A stretch of DNA of 64,000 nucleotides from Glandiceps talaboti (taxonomy: Eukaryota; Hemichordata; Enteropneusta; Spengelidae). Positions 10,601 through 19,962 of the stretch are shown here, one piece after another. The translations under genes and the position numbers were made by a program. The DNA lies in assembly GCF_964340395.1 (NCBI RefSeq), contig NC_135555.1, positions 7,272,431 to 7,336,430 on the forward strand. Direction: 5' to 3'. The number at the start of each line of letters is the position of its first letter. Position 1 is the first letter of the stretch. The notes beneath the pieces were generated by a model that had not been told where the DNA came from, made no database searches, and saw only the letters and a list, made by a program, of their open reading frames with translations.

Positions 10601-12460
10601 CACATGCATTATTACATCAGAAATCTACCTCTAGTTCTACAATAGGAAAAACTGGGTTTTTTGTTTCGTTTTTAAATTCTATTTTCATTTTGTTATTTTA
10701 TATATTCACAATCTTAGCTTTATTGTGCCATGATGCCCATGGTTCAATATCAAAATTCAGCAATATCCTGCATTATAGTATTTATTTGTTGCCACCAGTT
10801 TCTTTTAAATCATATATCCATTTTTAAGGGTCTGTGTATTTTTAAATAGTTGTTTTCCTTTTGCATTTTTAACACAATTAACCCAGAAGTGACTTAACTT
10901 GATTTGGTGTTTTTTGTTTGTTTGTTTATCGTTTTCTAGGTATCAAGTTTAATGGATAAATTTGAAAGGTCATTTGAAGATTTAGATGTGCAATCACAAG
11001 TAATGGATGACACAATGAGTGCCACAACAACGTTAACAGTACCTCAAGAAATGGTAGATTCTTTGATGCAGGAAGTTGCTGATGAGGCTGGGTAAGTCAT
11101 CTAAACAGGAATTACAGTGTTAATTTGTGGACTCTGGGTCCAAGGATATGCATGAATTTTCATTTTTATGTAATGATCGAGTAGTCTAGCAATAATACAG
11201 CTAAAGTTATACCTCCTGCAAGCCAAATCGCACACATTCAAAAAAAAATGGTTGTTCCATGCATGCCAAATCATGTGCACACACATTCCAACAGAGAAAT
11301 GCCATGGTTGTTCTATGCAAGCCAAATAATACACATTCAAATGGATAAAATACACTGGTTGTTCCATGCAAGCCAAATCACACACATTCAAACAGAAAAA
11401 ATACACTGGTTGTTCCATGCAAGCCAAATCACACACATTCAAACAGAAAATATAACCTGGTTGTTCCATGTCATAACAACCATACATTTATAGTTCCAAT
11501 TCAAAACATTCAAAATTATCAATTTTCACAAGTTATATCCTCTTACCATTCACAAAATTGTTTGTCTTACAATACATTTGTACAATCCTTCCCCTCCCTC
11601 TTCCTATTAAAATGGTTACAGACAGGACGAAAGCTGGGACATTATATATTATGTATTAAACCATTTCAATTAGAAACTAGTAAAGTGTGTGTATGTATTT
11701 TGGGGAGGGGGAGGGGGGAGTTTACTCAATCTACCCTTAACAAAATACACTTACTTCTTGCAATACAACCCCCTTCCCATATACTTACCTCCTGCAATAC
11801 AACCCCACCCCATACTTACTCCTTGCAATACAATTTCCTCCCCACATTTACTCCTTGCAATACAGCCCCCTCCCAATTCACTTACTCCTTGCAATACAAT
11901 CCCCTCCCATACTTACTCCTTGCAATGCAACCCCCCCCCCCCCCATACACTTCGTCATTGCAATACACCCCCTACAATACACTTACTACTTGCAATACAC
12001 CCCCATATATACTTCTTTCAATACAACCCCCTCCCCATATGCTTACTCCTTGCATTATACAACCCCCTCCCCATACTTACTTCTTGAAATACAACCCCCA
12101 TGCATTTACTACCCTTGCAAACCCCCCCCCCCCTTCCTCCCCATACAATTACTCCTTGCTGTAAAATATCCCCTTGCAAGCATACACATACTCCTTGCAA
12201 TACAACCTCCCTCCCACACTTACACTTGCATTACAGCCCCCCCCCCCCCCCACACACACACACACACACACTTTCCAACGAGTTTATAGTACACTGTATG
12301 CTATCATTTGATGGACCAATTTGATTGTTTTCTATCTTACAGACTAGAGATAAACATGGAGCTTCCACAAGCTGGTCAATCAGCATTAGGTGAAGTAGCT
12401 AGTGCTGCACAGGAACAAGATGAACTCTCACAACGACTAGCTAAACTCAGAGAAATCTAA
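4661..12460 (+). CDS. CHMP1: Charged multivesicular body protein 1 (ESCRT-III subunit)
   Basis: Five coding exons: 4661-4679, 6795-6892, 8104-8319, 10940-11091 and 12343-12460, all GT-AG, closing in frame to 200 residues (human CHMP1B is 199). The protein starts MSSQMEKHLFNLKFAAK; the first lysine codon is split across intron 1. A basic helix 1, the conserved RLSSRLDAIASRIQTAVTM helix and the acidic C-terminal part follow. It ends DELSQRLAKLREI, the MIT-interacting motif (L-x-x-R-L-x-x-L) that recruits VPS4 or spastin. CHMP1 polymerises on endosomal, midbody and nuclear-envelope membranes as a late ESCRT-III subunit in membrane scission. Sequence is closer to CHMP1B than CHMP1A. Introns 1-4 are filled with minisatellites and foldbacks, described separately. 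Start choice: only ATG giving the family N-terminus. Confidence 0.95.
5371..5955. repeat. Tandem array of ~145-bp units in CHMP1 intron 1
   Basis: About four diverged units begin near 5371, 5512, 5657 and 5806. Each carries ttttggtcaaaaatc, then aattccaaaactactg(a/g)gcagatt, ggttgaaatttggt, a ttcatgacatgatgatcccat block and gatatgcaaattaggtct. A lead-in at about 5175-5340 with CTGT-rich sequence looks like the end of the same dispersed element. The structure (unique end plus internal core repeats) resembles Helitron-type or MITE-type elements known from marine invertebrates; that identity is inference. Confidence 0.75.
6474..6531. repeat. AT-rich low-complexity tract
   Basis: Irregular TTA/TAA/ATAT repeats in CHMP1 intron 1, almost free of G and C. 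Confidence 0.85.
6968..7310. repeat. ~40-bp minisatellite, left part (CHMP1 intron 2)
   Basis: Roughly nine imperfect units of 36-42 bp built on gagtggtgatgactgaag, ccctacaagtgtactgtatg. The same array resumes at 7701, so it is split by unrelated sequence. It generates several spurious minus-strand frames rich in HHHSIQYT. Confidence 0.9.
7311..7700. mobile_element. 390-bp insertion splitting the intron 2 minisatellite
   Basis: The tandem units stop at gtgtacc (7310) and restart at agtgtact (7701). The intervening block begins with a G-rich run and ends with a C-rich run (roughly inverted ends) and contains repeated ccattttagacc(aaa) phrases at about 7540, 7580 and 7610. No coding potential. 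It behaves like a small non-autonomous element inserted into a pre-existing array, but a clear target duplication cannot be defined. Confidence 0.55.
7701..8027. repeat. ~40-bp minisatellite, right part (CHMP1 intron 2)
   Basis: Continuation of the 6968-7310 array with the same unit (gtggtgatgactgaagccct), about eight copies, ending 76 bp before CHMP1 exon 3. Confidence 0.9.
8577..9110. repeat. 40-bp minisatellite (CHMP1 intron 3)
   Basis: Tandem units of 40 bp (variants 43-46 bp) built on catgactgtaatgatgtaga, tctgatggtgagctagataa. The last four or five copies (about 8940-9100) are nearly identical, which points to recent expansion at the 3' side. Unrelated in sequence to the intron 2 array. 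Confidence 0.93.
9364..9990. repeat. Diverged ~310-bp direct duplication (CHMP1 intron 3)
   Basis: Two copies, starting near 9364 and 9668, share in order atcaaaatca, cagacac, aatttctttaaatcatgt-like, atggcagccatatttgtag-like, cataactcaaaaa and ttcaagtgtcta. A further partial copy lies around 10735-10830. No coding potential. Confidence 0.65.
10308..10564. mobile_element. ~257-bp foldback element (MITE-like) in CHMP1 intron 3
   Basis: The arms are imperfect inverted copies: acgttggtgg(c) at the left pairs with ccaccaacgt at the right, gttgctagg pairs with cttagcaac, and cagggtatg pairs with cataccctg near the centre. It is more GC-rich than its surroundings. The open frame across it is incidental. 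Confidence 0.75.
11247..11470. repeat. ~51-bp minisatellite (CHMP1 intron 4)
   Basis: Four to five units of tggttgttccatgcaagcca, aatcacacacattcaaacag plus an A-rich spacer. Gives spurious open frames on both strands. Confidence 0.88.
11750..12240. repeat. ~32-bp C-rich minisatellite (CHMP1 intron 4)
   Basis: More than ten degenerate units of cttactccttgcaatacaac followed by a C-rich run (cccctcccata). Long Pro/Leu/Tyr-rich open frames in all three forward frames come from this repeat and are not genes. It ends about 100 bp before CHMP1 exon 5. Confidence 0.9.
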
Positions 12461-12632
12461 TTTCTATTTATGCCAAATGTTTAAACAGGGTTTAATTGTT
12501 AAGGGTTGGAAATCAAACTATATTATACTAAACCTGGCAAAAATCATGTGGATAATTCTTCATCTCAAACTTTATGAGCTAACTAAATTAATTAAAAACT
12601 GAAATTTACTTTCCTTGATAAGTATCATATTG

Positions 12633-12824
12633 AACACATATTGCCTGGCCATGAGGGCTATAGCACCCGTTTATTGCACCCAAGGGACTGTGAGTTACCA
12701 GAATCACATGCTATTTCCCGAGGCCAAAGGCAGAGGGAAATAGCATGTGATTGTGGTAACTCACAGTCACGAGGGGGTAATGAACGGGTGCTATAGCCCG
12801 AATATAGGCCAGGCAATATGTGTT
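12633..12824. mobile_element. 192-bp foldback element (long hairpin)
   Basis: Near-complete palindrome. aacacatattgcctggcc at the left pairs with ggccaggcaatatgtgtt at the right; ggctatagcacccgtt pairs with aacgggtgctatagcc; cacatgctatttccc pairs with gggaaatagcatgtg. The loop is about 15 nt. Inserted 170 bp after the CHMP1 stop, so probably within the 3' UTR, where it would form a strong RNA hairpin. Confidence 0.9.
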
Positions 12825-13335
12825 TTAATAATATACCTCATGCTGTGAACTCGAGGTGGCAGACGACATCGTCAGAAGCCGCCATTTTGACCTGCTGTGA
12901 ACGTGCGGTGGTCACTTGACCATGTAAAAGTTGATGGAACTATTTCCCTAGGGAAATAGTCATTCTATTTTCCTATCACGTGACTGATTCTAGCGAATCA
13001 TGGCACAGCATTATCACCAGGTATATTATAAATACATGTATTATAGTGGATACCTTCAGAAATACTATGCACGCGATCTACCTAAGTTCGTAAAGTTACC
13101 CTGTTTAGTCTGAATGTTGGTATCATCCATTGTATTCTGTTTGCCAGACTTTCTTACTGTATTGAAAATGGGGGTGAATACAAGGAATGTCAACAGAGCA
13201 GGGGGGTATACATACATCTACTGATTGGTAATAGAGCTCTGTAGTAGCGAAGAGACTGAATACCAGATTTTTGTTAGTATCTGACAATTAAAGTAACTAA
13301 TGTCTGAATTATTGACTGTACACATTTACTTATTA

Positions 13336-13631
13336 CAGTCCATTTCCCTAGACTGAGTCAAAGCTCAAACTAGCTATCTTGATCAGTGAGCCTGTTAATG
13401 ACATAAACATAACCATGGATTTTGTTTGAACTTCAACAAATTATACCTTGTGTAGTAGTGTGCATACTGTTACTGTTATATCTGAATGAACTTAATACAG
13501 AGCTCACACAGTGTAAGTGATATTTGTGTGTTATCCTTATGGTGACTATCTCAACATGAAACCTTGTGAACAGGCTCACTGATCTTGATAGTTCATTTAA
13601 TAGCTTTTACTCAGTCTAGGGAAATGGACTG
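13336..13631. mobile_element. 296-bp TA-flanked MITE
   Basis: Terminal inverted repeats of about 60 bp: cagtccatttccctagactg at the left end and its complement cagtctagggaaatggactg at the right, continuing into gatcagtgagcctgtt and its complement. Both ends abut a TA dinucleotide (13334-13335 and 13632-13633), as expected for Tc1/mariner-type insertion. No transposase. Confidence 0.88.
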
Positions 13632-13803
13632 TAATTGACCTCATGTGACATGGTGTACATGAATCACAATAGTTACAGCAGATGATGTCATTAGTTACCC
13701 TAGAACATAATTTATTCGTGGAATTCATTTTCTTCCACCAAAGACTTGGATATATTTTCATAAGATGTTTTTTTGTGAAATATATTTTGTTTAATTTGTA
13801 TTA

Positions 13804-13809
13804 AATAAA
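13804..13809 (+). terminator. Candidate poly(A) signal for CHMP1
   Basis: AATAAA about 1.35 kb after the CHMP1 stop, in a T-rich context. Nearer hexamers are weaker, so this is a guess. Confidence 0.4.
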
Positions 13810-15340
13810 GGATTAATGGTAAAATGTGTATGCAAGAATGGAATTTTATGTAAATTGTATGCTAATTTTGAGTGGTAAAATGTCAAAATTTCACTCCGAG
13901 GGCCCTGGCATTTTTTTATTCACTATCAAATTTACCCAGAAAAAGTTGCTTTGCAACTTTTAGCACAAGATGCCCACAGAAACATCTTCTAGCAACATTT
14001 TCTGAAATGTGGTGTACATAAATTATGAGCTTTGCCTGTCTCTTGTCTTTTGGATTCAGTCAGCAGCAACCTTGCACAATAGAGGGAATATTGAGTGGTG
14101 AACACCCCTACAATACGCTAACACAATTATTTAATTACTATTGGACATACACTTTACAGAAGATAAATAAAAAAATGCACACAAAGTAATAAAACAAGTT
14201 ATCAAAGGATTTAATATGGCCACTGTATTGCATTTGATACATTGCTCTCAAAATGTATCTTACTTGGTCAGAAGTAGGGAAAAGGCATTGTGGTGGCTTT
14301 ATAAAAGTATTTTTACTCAATGATGTTTCTTTCTATCTAATTCTTGACAAAGGATAAAAAATATGCAAATCTGAGTTGTGAATTTTTTTTGGAATCAACA
14401 CCATCAAATTACTCTAAAAGAGTTGCCTTCCAGATTTTACCCCAAACTGCCTACAACATTCACATTTTCTGAAATTTGAACCAGACTATGTGGTGAATCT
14501 GTTGAATTGCACTCATGGTGAAGGATACAGGAACCTAGCGTAGAAACCATCAGTGGTTTAAATTCTCTTCAATCTCACACACAGCATGTCTATATCATCA
14601 TTAAACCTTTGTTCAATCATTCTAAAAAAATAATCACACAAGCATTTACACCCATTACATGTAACTCTGTCACTAAGACAAAATGCTATATCAAGACAGA
14701 ATTTATTATAATATGATTTGGCATTCATTTAATAGCATTTGTAATACATTTGTGAATATTTAGCGCAACACATATCATTACATATTCACATAATTCACAC
14801 AAGACAGCAATACCATATAACCATAAAATCAGTTATTTCTCTATACATTCCTTTTAGGATATCATTTGTATAAAAACAGACTTTGTCCAATTACATTCTA
14901 CACATACTATCGTATCATTACATTGCCTGGTTCATAATTGGCATAAAAAGAAGAAGAGATTTCTCATAATAAAAAACGTTCAGAAATTTAAGACAGTATA
15001 CCTGCTACAGATATTCACAGTTTCATCATTTGGTAATTAACATGCACACATCCTTATTACATGATTACCTCCACTTACAACTTATAACTTCCATATTTGG
15101 ATATGAATATAAGCCTTGTACATTTAGCTATTGTGTACACTGAGTACCAGTAAGATTTGGATTGATATTTAGGTAAAAAAAAAAGTTGTCTGACAGAGAT
15201 ATATAGGGAAAAAAATGGTTACTAATAATAAAAGAATCATAACATGTATACTTATGGTTCCATTGATAAGATAGACACTAATGCGAAAACCTACATAGGA
15301 TTGAAATCCCACGGCCTTTTTAAGTTATTATTGCCCAGTT

Positions 15341-15885
15341 AATTATTATTATTATTATTATTTTTTTAATTCAGGCCACCAAGATGTCCCATAAAAATAT
15401 AAAAAACATACAAACACAAAGAAAAAAGACATAAAATAATATTAAACTAGCAACTATCTTGTACTCCATATGACAATCCTATACTTTCTCCAAAAGTTTG
15501 AACGAAAATATGCATCAGAGTCAATGCAGATTCGAATTAAAGTATTGTGACTCTCAACAGTTCGTGTTTAAATGTATACAGCAACTTTCGGTGGAGCGAT
15601 GAAAAATTCAAAATATCAATGGTTACAGAGATATTACTAATGCTGACTGTACCTCTTAGGTCAAATACTAATCGCATTGTGTTATTATATGCCACTTTTA
15701 AAGTATGCATCATCCTAGTACTATAGTTACACCAAACATTTAAACAATATACATTGCGGTATAAAAAAAAAACTTCTAAAAAGTGTACATTTAACCTTCT
15801 CGGAGCAATGACTAAATTTACGAACAATAAAATTTGCCCTAAATACGCCTTATAATAAATATGCCTTAGCATATGTACGTAACTT
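15341..15885 (-). pseudogene. 5'-truncated non-LTR retrotransposon (LINE) tail
   Basis: Minus-strand frame 15872-15537 reads LRHIYYKAYLG, then VWCNYSTRMM, LKVAYNNTMRLVFDLRG and LHRKLLYTFKHELL, the typical region after the LINE reverse transcriptase. Just downstream the reading moves to another frame (HNTLIRICIDSDAYF, RSNFWRKYRIVIWSTR, stop), so a one-base frameshift lies near 15552. The 3' end carries an (AAT)n-type tail (plus-strand ATT repeats at 15343-15361), normal for CR1/RTE-like LINEs. A dead, 5'-truncated copy. Confidence 0.8.
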
Positions 15886-17070
15886 TCATACTTGTTTGTT
15901 TGTTTACTTGTTTGTTTGTATTTGTAAACAAAGCTAACTGAGCTTGAGCTCCCTGTGGTTAGCTATGAAATGAAAATAACCGAATATTACATATAGAAAA
16001 GGAAAACCGGTTGTTCCGATAAACCATATGATGCTTGCTGATTCTTGTCGACGACAAACAAATATATAATTATGTTGAAAATGGCGTGAAAATTGTTTTA
16101 AAAAATAATAGGGCCTAGACTCGATAACCCTATCCCCCCCCCCTCCGAAAAAAAAAGGGAAGAAAAAGTATATATACCGTGTCTGTTAATAAGTTCGTAA
16201 ACTAAATCACTGCTCCAAAAAATGTAATCGATCAGTTGCGTAGCCAATCAATGGGCCAACTGTATACTTTACAAGTACTATACATAGTATACAGGCCAAT
16301 CTAATCATGCTTGTGAGGGTATTTTATCATCAGTGGTGCAGCATATAGATGACTCGTGGCTTTGTCAATTTCTAGCTTTAGAATTGTGCACTTCGAGAAC
16401 TCCGACACGTCGTCGTCAGAAGGGATGTTTCCAGAACTATGTAATTTCTTACGTGGCGTAACTTTGTGCACTATAATCATTACTCGGCAATTTTACACGC
16501 GATATTACACTGTCACCGGTGAACACGTTCTGTGCCCTTCGCGCACATATCATACTCGTGACTGATTATCTGCTTCTGTGATGTCATTGGTGTTCCCCGA
16601 CCACTATGGGCAAAGATGATTGGTTCACACTTGTGTGACGCAAGTTTCACCTTCTCAACGCGTGATTCCCTGGTTAAAAGGGCCACATAAGCTACTTGAG
16701 AAATGTAGCAACTTGTGAAAAGGAGAAGTTTTACTACTGAAATTGCACTTTTAAATGAATGCTTTTGAGTATAAAGTACGACATTATGAAAAATAGTATC
16801 TCATAGTAATGTTTAACCTTAAATCTGGTATTAGCTCGAAAACGTTGGTAAAATTCGTTGCAGATATAGACCGATTACTGTTAGTTTTCAACAAGTTGGA
16901 GGGTCTTAGCGAAAGGGCTTCATAAGCTGGTCCGATTTTCGTTGTTCTTCAGTTTGTTTATGTGTGTTGTCGCTGTCTGAAGACCTATATTCGTCGTTGT
17001 ACGTCTGTGAACAGAAAATTCTAAAATTGGACAGTTTTGCTTCATAACGGTAACCAACCTAGCATCGAAG

Positions 17071-19928
17071 ATGTATAGAGTTCAAATGATCCCACGTAGC
17101 TTTATTCCGTACGCGTCTTATCGTGCAAATGGTGCGATTTCCTCGTCGCCAGTTGTCCGCTCGTATTCCGAGCACACCGACGACACTGTCCATGTACCAA
17201 AGGAAAACAAGGGTAAACAGGTTTCCCGTGTCCCGCCAGTAATCCAGGGAATTCAGCCAACGTCCCGTGAGATGACACCAAACGAAAGTAGGGACGTTCT
17301 TTTACAAGCACAAGCTTTCCTGAAGAACCAACAAGATCGCTCTCAATTGTTACGAAACAAAATGCAAAATGTCAACCAAGGGGCAGCTTGTCGTGAGCTC
17401 CATACAACTGCGCCAGATAACTTTGAGCATAGTGATTGTGATTTGAGCCATCATAAAGACAATGTCGTGTGCGGCACAGCAGAAACATGGGATGACGAAA
17501 TGGCGTGTGTGCTGCAGGGAAGTTGTCTACCGGGGAGCACCAAGTATTGCCGTACGAAATCCATGTTCGGAAAGATGGCCTTAGCAGATATACTTCAGGG
17601 GTCCGGAATGGCGAATAATACCCGACATTACAGTACGGGTCCTTCTTCAAGCTTTGCACCAATCAGAAAATTACACAATCGCCCATCACACTCTCATGGT
17701 CGCACATATGAAGCTTGGGATGAGGATGTCGCAACGTTTACCAGTGGAAATAAAGGGACCATGAACCAGTTTCATGATGTACCCAATATTGACCGAGCAA
17801 CCAGGCATTACTACCATACTGAACCACGATCGCAGTTTGTTGAAGCAAGGCGAACATTTGGAGATACGAAGCGTTCTTTCCACACAGGTGACATAGTTAG
17901 AGCATCCGCCAAGTCGGGCAGAACTTTCGAAACCTGGGATGAAGACGTAGCACACATGCTTCACAATCTCCCCAGCAAACCAGTATTTGGTAGACCTCCG
18001 AGTGACATTCGGCCTGCTTCAGAGTCTTTGAACACGAAGTATGTGCCGGTAAGTTCGAGTATGATCTTGCAAACAAGACATTGCCACACATCACCCACCC
18101 CTGAGCCCAAAACAAGTCAGAAGGACCGACTAAAGCAGGCCGTAAGAGACTATGGTGCTACTGTGGTTGTGTTTCATGTAGGCATTTCATTAATCTCACT
18201 GGGTGGATTTTACCTGGCCGTTTCAAGGTGAATACCATCAGCTTCCCTAACAGCCAATTATTAATGTATTAATATATCACTAACATAGCATTTTTCTGCC
18301 CATGTCATGATATCATCAAATTTCGTGAAACATACATGATGTGCAAAATTATTTATAATTCTAAGCCTTCTGTATTCAGATAAATAGTATACATAAACTT
18401 GTGGGGTGGGGCCAGGGGGATGTCATGAAATATTGAATTATTGGTGGTGAAAAAAACAACCTTGCAGTGTGATAAAATGATTAATACTAAATTAGCTGAA
18501 ATTAAACACTGAAAGGTAAAGTGGATAAAATGGTGAATGTAACATATGCGATGTAATGAAGACATGCATGTAATTTTGTAGTCTGACCTGCACAGCTGGT
18601 TCCAACTTCCACCCACCTATACACGAGCACTAGGATGAGTAACACTGCCTACATTAGAGGGGTTCAATAACTTTGATGTATATGAATTTGTCATAGACAC
18701 ACAGTCATAACGTCTTGAATATGTTACATGCAACTCAACTACTATCATGTAATATTGATATCTCCTCAAAACAATGAGATAAACTTCAAGTTAGTGTATG
18801 TCGAAGAATAAAAAAAAATGTTGCTGCATATTCAGTATAATATAATATCGGACAGCTTGCAAGGTTATAGTATTGGAAATTAAGTTATGTCTAGTTTTAT
18901 GATAGGGGGTGGGGATACTGGTCTCATTATTTTAAGTCCTAGAACTCTGAAATACATTGAATTTGTATATATCGCTTCTGGAAAGTCATTGAAAATAAAA
19001 TCATTGTTAATGTATTAAAATCCTGATCAGCCATAAGTTAAAGTGTGATTGCTTGACAACATATTTCTATTCTTCTGAGAATCTGACTGTCTGTTGTTGG
19101 CATGCGACAATTTTCTTGAAAAGGATATCATTTGACCTCTACATGAAGAAATTCATAACCCTTGGCCTTACTTGTAAGTTGTAAGAAAATCCAGAGTTAC
19201 TAATGTTTATGCTGTCAGGACTGAGGTTATAATTTGACTCATATCCTGTGACAAATACATAATACATGTACTAGTGTAGTGTCAACCATACCCAAAACAT
19301 TAGGTGATCTACAGTACAGTGTACAGCCAGATATTGAGAATGAATTCACCATTTTACAGTGAAGTGTAAATGTTGTTGTGCTAAAGTTCATTGTCAACAT
19401 CAATATTCTGACAGGTCAAGGCTTAGTCAAGGTCAGTGTAGACACTGTGTTGATGTTTTGGCATAATAACAGCATAAAATCATGATGTCTGAAGTCTTGA
19501 AATCTATATCACTAGTATGATAGTTAGATAGCTCTATGAGTCTGACCAGTGTGCACATGTATATTGCACATAGAAATAGGAAGATGAACACTAAATAGAT
19601 TTTATCTGGGATAACAACGAGGGGTTGTCCTTAGTTCTGTCATGAATTATGTACATGCTCAGAGGATGGGTAGTTAGATGCAAACCAATCAGAACATTGC
19701 TAGGTTGTACTGGACACAAAGTACCCTGGCACTGTTTCAAATAGTCATGTGTATGTGTTTCTAAAACAACCTCTAGCCTCATTATATATTGTTATGGAAG
19801 GGCAAGTTGTATATAATCATTATCTGTCATCTGTATATGTGTTCAATGTACATTATCATGCACACACACATACATTGTACATACACGCACACACATGCAC
19901 AACAGATGTACATACATACATACATACA

Positions 19929-19962
<34 letters not shown>

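Larger units (their letters stand above)
12461..17070. other. CHMP1 3' flank and FAM210B upstream region
   Basis: No further gene is supported. AATAAA at 13804-13809 is a candidate CHMP1 poly(A) signal (long 3' UTR of about 1.35 kb). Two foldbacks (12633-12824 and 13336-13631) and a LINE tail (15341-15885) lie here. The last ~500 bp should hold the FAM210B promoter; atgtcattgg at about 16580 is the only mildly suggestive site. Confidence 0.55.

Noticed and set aside
11562-12289. Long Pro/Tyr/Leu-rich forward frames (132-200 codons)
   Set aside because: All three frames are open because the C-rich 32-bp minisatellite in CHMP1 intron 4 lacks stops; the frames overlap each other and have no domain.
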